This document shows, in pieces, positions 52,201 to 59,718 of a stretch of DNA of 64,000 bases. The notes beneath the pieces were generated by a model. The model was not told where the DNA came from, did not search any database, and saw only the letters and a list, made by a program, of their open reading frames with translations. Made by a program: the position numbers and the translations under genes. Source of the stretch: Williamsia herbipolensis (GTDB taxonomy: Bacteria; Actinomycetota; Actinomycetes; Mycobacteriales; Mycobacteriaceae). Location: the NCBI RefSeq assembly GCF_000964005.1, contig NZ_JXYP01000006.1, positions 1 through 64,000 of the forward strand, written 5' to 3'. Position 1 is the stretch's first letter, and each line of letters starts with the position of its first letter.

Positions 52201-52699
52201 CGTCGATGCTGCGGCAGTTCTGGGCCCGGATCTGCGCCAGTGATGCGCTGACCAGCGGCACGTTGCGGACCACGACCTCGACCGATCGTTGGTCGGCGGG
52301 ATCGGTGATCGACCCCGAGACGCGGATGAAGAGGCCACGCTCGACGGCCTTCTCGGCGTCCTTCGGTGTGGTCGACAGCAGCACCGACTGCCCGGGCCGA
52401 TCGAGACGGGTGACCGCCGAGCAGGGCACCGACACCTCGATGTCGATCGGCACGTAGCTGATCAGCGGCGCGGTCACCGACCGCAGCTGCTGGTCGGCCG
52501 ACACCTGCGGCCAGTCGATCTCGGCGGTCGTCTGGGTGACGGGCAGCAGGGGTGTGGCGATGGCGAGCACGAACCCGATCAGTCCGGCGACGACGGCGAC
52601 GATGCGGGCGACACGCACACGGTCCCGGCCGGATCGGCGGTCCGTCACGCTCCGGGGCTGCTTGGATGGCGACGTCGCGGGCCGGGGGTTTTCGGGCAC
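49286..52699 (-). CDS. embC: Arabinosyltransferase EmbC
   Basis: A 1137-residue Emb paralogue, first of the three on the minus strand. TM1 VAGLIGFVLAIATPLLPV; catalytic loop SDDGYLLTMSRVAEHAHYTANYYRWYG; C-terminal CBM ending LGTRTRSGLWSPAPIRY. In M. tuberculosis EmbC extends the arabinan of lipoarabinomannan, and the first gene of the operon is embC; the paralogue call here rests mainly on that order. GTG start with no ribosome-binding sequence but a TACGAT box 8 nt upstream, so a leaderless message is likely. Divergent from aroQ with 68 bp between. Confidence 0.82.
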   Translation of the reverse strand: MPENPRPATSPSKQPRSVTDRRSGRDRVRVARIVAVVAGLIGFVLAIATPLLPVTQTTAEIDWPQVSADQQLRSVTAPLISYVPIDIEVSVPCSAVTRLDRPGQSVLLSTTPKDAEKAVERGLFIRVSGSITDPADQRSVEVVVRNVPLVSASLAQIRAQNCRSIDVTATSDAVTARFVGMTDSDGAPLQGETSDGDQRPQLTGIFTDLTDTAGAIPGLRAHATIDSRYSTASTAIKWTAIVVGVVATIVALIALAVLDGTDGRRHRRILPARWWRFNPRDGVVIGGLLVWHMVGANTSDDGYLLTMSRVAEHAHYTANYYRWYGAPEAPFGWYYQVFGWLAHISTASPLVRLPALLCGIAVWLIISHEILPRLGRAATTSRIVPWTAAFVFMASWFPFNNGLRPEPIICLGALLTWCSVERAIATGRTLPAAVACTVGAFSLAAGPTGLMAVAALIAGGRPMIMSIIKRTKAIQEATGGRRWVTYLAMIAPVLTAGTFVIFVVFSNLTLTAFLQASKMKTALGPSLHWYNEINRYSALFEFSANGSVGRRFAVLVMLVGLVVSGAMLFRKNRIPGTAMGPTRRIVGITFASLVFLMFTPTKWTHHFGVFAGLAAALAAIAAISVTATAMHSRRNRTLVTALVLFVTGLAFTGPNAYFYISNYGMPYGSQPVRLIVALGSILLYLSIATLALAGWFHLRDPHRPAPDPTADTTTTAPRTRRARIVAAPLPVARRFAAAPLAIIAGLLVVFEVSTAVVSGVNQSGSFSVPSSNLDALTGSPCAMAEKVLVEPDPNAGLLQPIDTSSSDPLAGPRPEGTSDSSAATSNFTPNGLPMMLDSTASEGSLGVLSTNVAASPDVLTNNTGGTGGGENDKPGVNGSTAKLPFGLDPDRTPVLGSYSAADQVPARLTSSWYRLPAKSANTPLIAMAAAGNFDISDLKLEYSTGSGTRDSDYTSAGEVDLIDPGPSPSWRNLRTYRSSFPADATAVRIVATDDNLASDRFIVVSPPRAPRLQTLQSLVGDRDPVQIDWTSGLAFPCQRPFDHSDGVAEVPKWRIMPGADLAAAVSAWQDSFGGGPLGWIEVSLDSTTVPSYLQDDIGRDWGSLERYEPFNDTVGPAQLELGTRTRSGLWSPAPIRY

Positions 52700-52707
52700 A
52701 GCTGCTG

Positions 52708-52713
52708 ATCGTA
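52708..52713 (-). promoter_or_regulatory. -10 box TACGAT, likely leaderless start of embC
   Basis: TACGAT on the minus strand fits TANNNT and ends 8 nt before the embC GTG. No Shine-Dalgarno sequence or -35 hexamer is visible. It would drive the embCAB operon. Confidence 0.5.
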
Positions 52714-52754
52714 ACCGCGTGGCGAGGCTGCCCCGCGCAGGAGGCCGGGCGCCC

Positions 52755-52760
52755 TACAGT
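52755..52760 (+). promoter_or_regulatory. -10 box TACAGT, likely leaderless start of aroQ
   Basis: TACAGT fits TANNNT and ends 7 nt before the ATG at 52768. It is divergent from the embC box 41 bp away, so both promoters share this short region. Confidence 0.45.
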
Positions 52761-52767
52761 GACGAAC

Positions 52768-53220
52768 ATGTCCCAGCGCAGCCGGACGGTCCTCCTCCTC
52801 AACGGCCCGAACCTCAACATGCTCGGCACCCGCCAGCCGGAGGTCTACGGACCGGCGACCCTTGCCGACGTCGTGGAGCTCGCAGAGCGCACGGCCGACG
52901 AGCTCGGGCTGACCCTCGTCGCCCGGCAGACCAACCACGAGGGCGAGATGCTCGACTGGATCCACGCCGCCCGCGGGACGGTCGACGCGATCGTCGTCAA
53001 TCCCGGAGGATGGACGCACACGTCGGTGGCCCTGCGTGATGCGCTGGTGATCCCCGAGGTGCCGATCGTCGAGGTCCACATCAGCAACGTCGCCGCCCGC
53101 GAGGACTTCCGACACCATTCCTACGTCTCGCCCATCGCGTCGGCGGTGATCGCGGGATGCGGTGTCTCGGGCTACGGATACGCGCTCCGACGGGTCGCGG
53201 AGCTGCTCGACACGCAGTGA
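52768..53220 (+). CDS. aroQ: Type II 3-dehydroquinate dehydratase
   Basis: A 150-residue enzyme of the shikimate pathway that dehydrates 3-dehydroquinate to 3-dehydroshikimate; active as a dodecamer in the cytoplasm. Diagnostic motifs: LLLNGPNLNMLGTRQPEVYG at the start (catalytic Tyr in VYG), NPGGWTHTSVALRDAL in the middle, and VEVHISNVAAREDFRHHSYVS with the catalytic His. Normally clustered with other aro genes; here it stands alone beside embC, which is unusual. ATG at 52768; an in-frame GTG lies three codons upstream. Confidence 0.95.
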   Translation: MSQRSRTVLLLNGPNLNMLGTRQPEVYGPATLADVVELAERTADELGLTLVARQTNHEGEMLDWIHAARGTVDAIVVNPGGWTHTSVALRDALVIPEVPIVEVHISNVAAREDFRHHSYVSPIASAVIAGCGVSGYGYALRRVAELLDTQ

Positions 53221-53361
53221 TCTCGGTCACATCACGCTCGGTCGGCACTGTGGCGATGACCAGCGTGACGGCCCATCCTTCGGTATGAGATCCGGTCGCA
53301 GTTGTCCTGTTCAACTGCCGTTCGAACAAAAGAGGGGGACGGGATGCCGAGTGTCCTCCGT

Positions 53362-53367
53362 TAGTAT
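53362..53367 (+). promoter_or_regulatory. -10 box TAGTAT upstream of a short leader ORF
   Basis: TAGTAT fits TANNNT and ends 8 nt before an ATG at 53376. It is the likely promoter of the PAP2/membrane-protein pair. No -35 match at standard spacing. Confidence 0.4.
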
Positions 53368-53375
53368 TCCTCGCA

Positions 53376-53450
53376 ATGCTGTTGCGCCTCCGGAGTGCGC
53401 GACGGTGCGAAGCGACCGTCGGGGGCGAATCACACCCACGTCGACGGTGA
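53376..53450 (+). CDS. Possible leaderless leader peptide, 24 residues
   Basis: An ATG placed 8 nt after the TAGTAT box opens a 24-codon frame rich in Arg with one Cys (RRCEATV), ending 28 bp before the PAP2 start. The placement fits a leaderless short leader that could tune downstream translation. It has no conserved family I recognise and could be chance; the nearby PAP2 gene has its own ribosome-binding site. Confidence 0.25.
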   Translation: MLLRLRSARRCEATVGGESHPRRR

Positions 53451-53478
53451 TGTGGAGGTCCGATGCGGGAGGCTCGTC

Positions 53479-54396
53479 ATGTCGACCGCTGACATCGCCC
53501 GCCAGTCGCCCGGAACCGACGGTCCGGCCGACGAACGCGAGGTCACGGCGGTGTCGGCAGGCCGCGACGCCGGCCTCGAGGCGATCGAATCCGATCTCGT
53601 CCGCAGCCGTTTCCACGTGCTCTCGGCCATCGCGGCGTACTTCGCCCGGCCCCGCTGGTGGGTCGAGATCGCCCTCATCGGTGCCCTGTACGGCGTCTAC
53701 TCGCTGATCCGCAACAGCGTCGGCGAGGTCGCCGACACCGCCTTCCGCAACGCCGAGTCGCTCCTGTCGTTCGAGGACCGGTTCCACATCGCCCTCGAGC
53801 GTCCGCTCAACGAGTGGGTGCACCACACGCCGATCGTGGCCGACATCGTCGCCCTGCAGTACGCGACGCTGCACTTCATCGTCACCCCCGCGGTGCTCGT
53901 GTGGCTGTTCTTCCGCCGCAGCACCCACTACCGCGCGGTCAGCGCCATCCTCATCGTCACCACGGTGCTCGCGTTGATCGGCTTCTACTGGTTCCCCACG
54001 GCCCCGCCGCGGCTGCTGAGCCAGCAGGGTTTCGTCGACATCATGAGCCAGACGTCGTCGTGGGGGTGGTGGCCGGAATCGGGCACCCCGGGAAGCGACG
54101 CCATCTCCAACCAGTTCGCCGCGATGCCGTCGCTGCACTGCGCGTGGGCCGCCTGGTGCGGGCTGTCGCTGTTCTTCCTCGCGCGTCGCATGTGGGTGCG
54201 CATCCTCGGCCTCATCTACCCGTTCACCACGTTCTTCGTGGTGATGGGCTCGGGCAACCACTTCATCCTCGACGTCCTCGCCGGTCTGGCCACGCTCGCC
54301 GTCGGCGCCGCCGTCGTGTTCGGCATCAGGGCGTCGTGGCGACACCGCGTCCGTCGGCGACACGCTGACCGCGGCCGAATGAGACCGATTCGATGA
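53479..54396 (+). CDS. AUR1-like PAP2-superfamily membrane protein
   Basis: A 305-residue polytopic protein with about six membrane helices after a charged 50-residue N-terminus. The PAP2 C2 motif reads AAMPSLHCAWA (SLH) near residue 220 and the C3 motif GNHFILDVLAG near 255; an aromatic FYWFPTAPPRLL block lies before them. This spacing resembles inositol-phosphotransferase enzymes such as AUR1 rather than simple lipid phosphatases, so it may transfer a phospho-headgroup between lipids. ATG preceded by GGGAGG. The stop overlaps the next gene start by four bases (ATGA). Confidence 0.8.
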   Translation: MSTADIARQSPGTDGPADEREVTAVSAGRDAGLEAIESDLVRSRFHVLSAIAAYFARPRWWVEIALIGALYGVYSLIRNSVGEVADTAFRNAESLLSFEDRFHIALERPLNEWVHHTPIVADIVALQYATLHFIVTPAVLVWLFFRRSTHYRAVSAILIVTTVLALIGFYWFPTAPPRLLSQQGFVDIMSQTSSWGWWPESGTPGSDAISNQFAAMPSLHCAWAAWCGLSLFFLARRMWVRILGLIYPFTTFFVVMGSGNHFILDVLAGLATLAVGAAVVFGIRASWRHRVRRRHADRGRMRPIR

Positions 54397-55997
54397 TCAC
54401 CGGGGTGACCGGCCGGCAACGGAGCTGGCCGATGGCACTCCCGCTGGCGGTGGCCCTGGTCGCGACGGTCACCCTCTGGGCGCTGAGCCCGACCCTCGGA
54501 GACCTGCAGGCCGCGATCGCGCGCGAGGAGGCCGCGCGGTCGGGCGTCGGTCTCGGATACTGGTTCGGCTGGTACGGCGGGGTGTCGCCGGGCAGCTACT
54601 CCCTTCTCGTGCCGGCGTTGTCGGCGCTCACCGGCTCGTTGGCCCTGCTGGCGATCGCCACCCTGCTGATCGCGGTGATGGCGCACCCCCTGGCGCACGC
54701 GACGGTCGGCGTCGGTGCGGGCAGCCGGGCGGTGCACCCGACGATGCTGACGTGGGCCATCGTGGTCGCCGCCGTGCTCAACATGATGTCGGGTCGTGTG
54801 GCGTTCTCCGTCGGTGCCGCGTTCGCGCTGTTCGCCGTGCTGTTGCTGCAACGTGGGACGACCACCCTCGCCGCGGTGGTGTTGGTCGTCTCCGGTCTCG
54901 CCAGTCCGCTGGCACCCGCGTTCGTGGGGTTGGCGGCCGTGCCGTTCCTGCTCGGTGGCGGCCATCGGTCCCGGACGGTCTGGAGTGTGCTGATCGGCTC
55001 CGGTCTGGGCGTGGTGGTGCCGTTCGCACTCTTCGGGGCGCCCGGCGCCCAGGGCTTCCCGTGGACGACGCTGGTGTGGACGATCCTCATCGGCCTGGGT
55101 GCGGGGTACGCGATCACCGAGGCGCCGCAGCGCTGGATCGCGCCGCTGGCGATGATCACCGCGATCGTGGTGTTCGCCGTCCCCAACGGGATCGGGTCGA
55201 ACCTGAGTCGCTTCTTCTGTCTCGTGGTCCCCTGTCTCATCCTGTGGTTCTCGCGCCGCGCCCTGCCGATCCTGCTCGTCACCCTTCTGCCCGCGGTCAG
55301 TTACGCGGGGTTCGTCGCCGTGGCCGATCAGGTCGCGGTCGCCGATGCCGGTGACACCGAGAAGAACTACGAGCCCCTGCGCCTGGCCCTGCTGCGCGGG
55401 CCCGGCCTGGTGAACCACCGCGTGGAGCTGATCGATGCGGGTACCCACGCCGGATCACACGAACTGGGGTCACTGGTGAAGCTGGCGCGAGGGTGGGAGA
55501 ACCAGTCCGATTCGCGGTTCAACCCGATCTTCTACGAGAAGGATGCGCTCACCCCGCTGTCGTACCGACGGTGGCTGAACGAGAACGCGGTGTCGTGGGT
55601 CGCCGTCTCCGACGAGCCGCTTCGCCAGGCGAGATCCGAAGCGGCACTGGTCAATGCGGGACTGCCGTATCTCACGCGCGAGTGGGGCAACGACGAGTGG
55701 ACGCTCTACCGGGTGGCTAATCCGGGATCGGTCGTGGCGCCGCCGTTGTCACTGGTGACCGAGACCCCCGCACAGATGGTGGTCGAGATCCCCGACACCG
55801 GAACACATCCCATCCAGATCCGCCCCAACCGTTACCTGGTCGCGCGTGACGTCGACGATCCGACGGTGAGTGCGTGTATCGATCAGACCCAGCAGGGGTG
55901 GATCACCGTGCGGGCCCCGCAGCCGGGCACCTATCGGCTCGAGGGGCCGCTGTCGGTGCGCGGCGTGCTGTCCGAGCAGTCGCCGAGCTGTACCTGA
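54393..55997 (+). CDS. Polytopic membrane protein with C-terminal soluble domain, GT-C-like, unassigned
   Basis: A 534-residue protein: about nine membrane helices in residues 10-320, then a 210-residue outer domain with a beta-rich end (NRYLVARDVDD..., GWITVRAPQPGTYRLEG). The general plan matches GT-C glycosyltransferases, and the first outer loop contains a conserved-looking GYWFGWYGGVSPGSYS patch, but I see no clear Asp/Glu catalytic motif and do not recognise the family. Translationally coupled to the PAP2 gene by an ATGA overlap. Function unknown; a lipid-sugar or headgroup-transfer partner of the PAP2 protein is an inference. Confidence 0.7.
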   Translation: MITGVTGRQRSWPMALPLAVALVATVTLWALSPTLGDLQAAIAREEAARSGVGLGYWFGWYGGVSPGSYSLLVPALSALTGSLALLAIATLLIAVMAHPLAHATVGVGAGSRAVHPTMLTWAIVVAAVLNMMSGRVAFSVGAAFALFAVLLLQRGTTTLAAVVLVVSGLASPLAPAFVGLAAVPFLLGGGHRSRTVWSVLIGSGLGVVVPFALFGAPGAQGFPWTTLVWTILIGLGAGYAITEAPQRWIAPLAMITAIVVFAVPNGIGSNLSRFFCLVVPCLILWFSRRALPILLVTLLPAVSYAGFVAVADQVAVADAGDTEKNYEPLRLALLRGPGLVNHRVELIDAGTHAGSHELGSLVKLARGWENQSDSRFNPIFYEKDALTPLSYRRWLNENAVSWVAVSDEPLRQARSEAALVNAGLPYLTREWGNDEWTLYRVANPGSVVAPPLSLVTETPAQMVVEIPDTGTHPIQIRPNRYLVARDVDDPTVSACIDQTQQGWITVRAPQPGTYRLEGPLSVRGVLSEQSPSCT

Positions 55998-56111
55998 TCG
56001 CAACAGGCGTTGACACCGCGCCCTGCGCAGGAGGACACTCGATGGGTACGTGTGACGGCAGACACACCTATCGGTGGTCACCGTGCCCGGCACCGACAGC
56101 GGAGGTTCCCC

Positions 56112-56972
56112 ATGGCGACCGACATCCGGGCGCGCAGGATCAGGTTCTCCTACCCCGAGGGATCCCTCGAGCGGCACTACGTCGCCGGGGACCTCGTGAT
56201 GAGCCACATCGTGTCGATGCTCTCGGCCGTGTTCCCCGAGGGTGAGGACTTCTTCGTCCGGTCGGTGAAGCACTACCGCGACCAGGTCACCGATCCCGTG
56301 CTCAGCAAGCAGATCGCCGGGTTCATCGGCCAGGAGGTCACCCACGGCCGCGAGCACCGCGAGATCAACGAGCGACTCGGCGCCATGGGGTACCCGACGA
56401 TGGCGTGCGACAAGCACACCAAACGCGCGCTGGCGCGGATGTTCCGGCGATTGCCCCACCGTTTGTCCCTGGCGATCACCGCGGCACTCGAGCACTACAC
56501 CGCGACGCTGGCGTCGCTGCTGCTCACCGAACCGCGGGCGCGCGCACTCATCTCGTCGGAGCAGGTGCGGGCGCTGTTGATGTGGCACGCCTACGAGGAG
56601 GTCGAGCACAAGGCCGTCGCGTTCGACGTCTACCGGTACGTGGGCGGGACCGAGCGGATGCGCATCGCCACCATGCGTGTGGTCCACGTGGTGTTCGTCC
56701 TGAACACCATCGTGTGGACGATGGTGTCGATGGCGCGTGATCGCGCCACCTACAACCCGCGACGACTGTTCGCGAGTCTTGCTGCGCTGCGCGCCAATCC
56801 GTGGCTGGGACGCGAGGTGCTCGATGAATTGCGCACCTACACCCGGCGCGGCTTCCACCCCGACGACAACCCCACCGAGTACCTGCTCGAGGAGTGGCGG
56901 GCCGAGTTGTTCGGCGACAGCGGCGTGTTGGCCGACAACCTCGCGGCCGGCCGGGGCCACCGCACGAACTGA
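56112..56972 (+). CDS. PF10118-type metal-dependent hydrolase
   Basis: A 286-residue soluble helical protein. Conserved carboxylate/His motifs: GQEVTHGREH near residue 77-86, EHYTA near 125, and HAYEEVEHKAVAFD near 160-175, which look like a di-metal site. The family is annotated as predicted metal-dependent hydrolase; no reaction is known to me. The ATG at 56112 has GGAGG upstream; in-frame starts further upstream lack this. The 114-bp upstream gap contains TTGACA at 56010-56015 and GACACT 18 bp later as a weak promoter. Ends four bases from the MBL gene stop, convergently. Confidence 0.75.
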   Translation: MATDIRARRIRFSYPEGSLERHYVAGDLVMSHIVSMLSAVFPEGEDFFVRSVKHYRDQVTDPVLSKQIAGFIGQEVTHGREHREINERLGAMGYPTMACDKHTKRALARMFRRLPHRLSLAITAALEHYTATLASLLLTEPRARALISSEQVRALLMWHAYEEVEHKAVAFDVYRYVGGTERMRIATMRVVHVVFVLNTIVWTMVSMARDRATYNPRRLFASLAALRANPWLGREVLDELRTYTRRGFHPDDNPTEYLLEEWRAELFGDSGVLADNLAAGRGHRTN

Positions 56973-56976
56973 GGCG

Positions 56977-57756
56977 TCAGCCCCGCAGGGCCGTTGCCAC
57001 CGCGTCGGACACCGACCCGCGGTGGACCTCACCGTGGCCGGGGAAGAGGAACTCCACGGCCGCACCCGACAGCCGTTCCCGCTCGGCCAACGCGCGCAGG
57101 GCCTCCCGGTTCGCGGCCTCGTCGTGGTGGAACACCGGGTGGATGCACTGCGGCCCCACGTGGGCGGTGATGCCGTGTCCGGTCACCAACGCGTCACCCG
57201 ACACCAGCACCCGGCCACCGGCCACGAGGTAGGCGCTGTGGCCGTCGGTGTGGCCGTGCGCCGACCACGGCACCGGACGCCCCGGCAGGTCCAGCGACCC
57301 GTCGGCGGAGGTGGCGAACGGCTCGGCGTTGGGGATGCCGGTGGTGTCGAGACCGCCGAGGGCGACGATCTCGGCCATCCACCGCAGCACGCGTGGCTTG
57401 TAGGCGAGCTTCGCCAGCGATTTCGGTGTCGCCTGCTGCAGGTGTTCGCGGCGCGCGTGGGACACCTCGACCGGGTCGAGGTGGACCGGGAAGGCGTAGC
57501 GGTTCGCGAGACGACTGAGGCCGCCGATGTGGTCGACGTGGGCGTGGGTGACGAGTGCGGCGCGGATGTCGCCGGGCTGCGCACCGATCTCGCGCACCGA
57601 GGCGATCACGTCGTCGACCTGCTTGGGGTAGCCGCCGTCGATGAGGGTGACACCCGAATCGTCGCGCAGCAGAACCCAGTTGACGTGTTCGGTGTGGATG
57701 AGATGCGCGCTTCCGCCACTCTCGTTCTCGACGGTCGTGATCGTGAAGTGACTCAT
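56977..57756 (-). CDS. Metallo-beta-lactamase-fold hydrolase coupled to aftA
   Basis: A 259-residue MBL-fold protein. Metal motif THAHVDHIGG near residue 70, GHTDGH near 165 and the second-site Asp in VSGDALV just after, then FPGHGEV near 240. The reaction is unknown; many relatives are thioesterases or lactonases. Its ATG overlaps the aftA stop by four bases, so it is the last gene of dprE1-dprE2-aftA. In M. tuberculosis aftA is followed directly by embC, so this gene takes the place next to aftA here. Confidence 0.82.
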   Translation of the reverse strand: MSHFTITTVENESGGSAHLIHTEHVNWVLLRDDSGVTLIDGGYPKQVDDVIASVREIGAQPGDIRAALVTHAHVDHIGGLSRLANRYAFPVHLDPVEVSHARREHLQQATPKSLAKLAYKPRVLRWMAEIVALGGLDTTGIPNAEPFATSADGSLDLPGRPVPWSAHGHTDGHSAYLVAGGRVLVSGDALVTGHGITAHVGPQCIHPVFHHDEAANREALRALAERERLSGAAVEFLFPGHGEVHRGSVSDAVATALRG

Positions 57757-59711
57757 CTGCGCACCACCAGGACGAAGGGACCGACCTCGGTCACGGTGAA
57801 CCGGGGATCGTCGAACAGGGCCGAACCGAAGGCGACCGTGTACCGCCGCACGTTGGGGTCGTTCGGGTAGACGTCGGTGGCCAGGCGCAGAGCATATCCG
57901 TCGGCGCTGTAGCGGAACAGGAACACCTGCGGCGCGCGCCAGGGCGAGGTGTCGAGGGCGCGGATCAGCTCGTCGGGGGTCTGCAGGGTCGCCCACCGCT
58001 CGATCGCGGCGGCGCGTTTGTCGAACTCTGCCAGGGGGTTCGCGTAATGCGAGGTCAGTCCCTGGAAGCCGTAGTAGGGGTAGATCGACAGGAACCCGTA
58101 GTCGGCGGTGAGGACGATCGTCTCGTCGCGCGGACGTCCCGTCTGCTGCCGGATGAGCGTGTCGATCTGCGGGAAGTACGACTGCGCGCCGGGCGGGCGC
58201 TTGTCGGCGCGGTCACCGTTGCCGTCGGTGTCGGTGTAGGCGGTCGTGATCTCCGAACTCAGGTGATCGGGGATGTTCTGCGAAACCCCCACCGCGGCAA
58301 CGACCGCCGCGACCACCACCAGGAAGCGGATGTCGCCGAACCGTCTCACGGCCGCCCGCGCGATCTCGGCGATGCCGAGAACCCCCGCGGCCGAGAGGAT
58401 CACCGCGAGCAGCGGTTCGAGCCGGAACGACAGCAGTGTGGTCCCCATGGCCGTCAGCGCCATCGACAACAGGCAGAACAGGTAGATCGCGATCACGACG
58501 ATCCCGAGTGCGAGCGACACCGTGCGCTGCCGGTTGCGCAGCAGCAACCACAGCAGGCCGATCATGCACAGCACACCGACCAACGTCAGGTGCAGCATCG
58601 GTGTGGGCAGCTGTGCCCCGCTCGAGGGCAGGTAGTGCTCGGCGGTCCCGCCGCTGGCCGGCGAATTACGCAGCCGTGCCAGGAGATACGGAGCCCACAC
58701 GATCAACGCGATCAGCCCGGACACCACGCCCATGCCGATCAGCCGCGCCGCGTGTACGCCGAGTACCCGCAGGCGTCGACGCCGGAGGGCGCCGGGGTCG
58801 GTGGCCCGGTTGGCGGTCGCGCGGATCGCGTCGACGGCGAGGTAGAGGGCCATCAGCACCGCCGACAGCGCGAACAACCCGGCGAACAGTGTGTAGAAGG
58901 TGGCGCTGACGCCGATGAAGATCCCGCCGGCGAGCAGGGCCGCGCGTCGACCGGACCGCAGCGCGTGGAACACCGTGATCATCATCGGCGCACCGACGAG
59001 GATCAGCACGGCGGCATAGGGTTCCGGGCCCGCGTACATGATCGTCACCGCGGTCGTCGCCAGGGTGATCGCGATCGCGCGGTCGGTGCGGATCATGCGG
59101 GTCCACAGCGCCATCGCCACGGCGGCGGCCACGGCGATCGACAGGATCGCCCACGGCTTGAATGCCTCCCATGCGGGCTGATCGACGAGGTTCGCGTACC
59201 GACCTCCGAGCCAGAACCACCCGGCCGGGTAATACGGTGCGAGGTCGATGTAGGTCATGTCGGCCAGGCCGTGGGTGTCGGCGAGGCGCGTGAGGTACTC
59301 GGTGCGGAACTGCTGATCGACCGAGATCCCGAACAGGTAGAGCTTGGTGGCACCCAGTGGCATCGCGAGGGTGACCGTCGCGAACGCCGAGATGCCCACC
59401 CAGCTCAGCGGTGTCACCCACCGGGTGAGTGCACCCATCCGTGAGGCCACCACCGCGACGAGCAGGACCGCGATCGCCACGCACTGACCGACGGTGGTGA
59501 GCGCGCCGGTGACGTTCGAGGAGTTGAACGCCGGCCACTGCACCTGACCGATGGCGAACAGTCCGATCGCCCCGACCACCGCCGCGACCACCGCGGCCGC
59601 GACGATCGTCGCGGTGTCGACGCCGTACCGACGCAGGCCACGGTGTCCGGCGGGCGCGGGCGACGGGTGCGGCGACTCGGCCGTCGACGCGTCGGTGGTT
59701 GCGGCGCTCAC
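57753..59711 (-). CDS. aftA: Galactan 5-O-arabinofuranosyltransferase AftA
   Basis: A 652-residue GT-C membrane enzyme that attaches the first arabinofuranose to the galactan chain, priming arabinan. After a 30-residue cytoplasmic tail, about eleven membrane helices precede a soluble outer domain from residue ~470. The first outer loop carries the AftA hallmark: VDQQFRTEYLTRLADTHG and DLAPYYPAGWFWLGGR near 130-170. Length matches Rv3792 (643). ATG seven bases after the dprE2 stop; overlaps the MBL gene start. Confidence 0.94.
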   Translation of the reverse strand: MSAATTDASTAESPHPSPAPAGHRGLRRYGVDTATIVAAAVVAAVVGAIGLFAIGQVQWPAFNSSNVTGALTTVGQCVAIAVLLVAVVASRMGALTRWVTPLSWVGISAFATVTLAMPLGATKLYLFGISVDQQFRTEYLTRLADTHGLADMTYIDLAPYYPAGWFWLGGRYANLVDQPAWEAFKPWAILSIAVAAAVAMALWTRMIRTDRAIAITLATTAVTIMYAGPEPYAAVLILVGAPMMITVFHALRSGRRAALLAGGIFIGVSATFYTLFAGLFALSAVLMALYLAVDAIRATANRATDPGALRRRRLRVLGVHAARLIGMGVVSGLIALIVWAPYLLARLRNSPASGGTAEHYLPSSGAQLPTPMLHLTLVGVLCMIGLLWLLLRNRQRTVSLALGIVVIAIYLFCLLSMALTAMGTTLLSFRLEPLLAVILSAAGVLGIAEIARAAVRRFGDIRFLVVVAAVVAAVGVSQNIPDHLSSEITTAYTDTDGNGDRADKRPPGAQSYFPQIDTLIRQQTGRPRDETIVLTADYGFLSIYPYYGFQGLTSHYANPLAEFDKRAAAIERWATLQTPDELIRALDTSPWRAPQVFLFRYSADGYALRLATDVYPNDPNVRRYTVAFGSALFDDPRFTVTEVGPFVLVVRR

Positions 59712-59718
59712 GTCGGGA

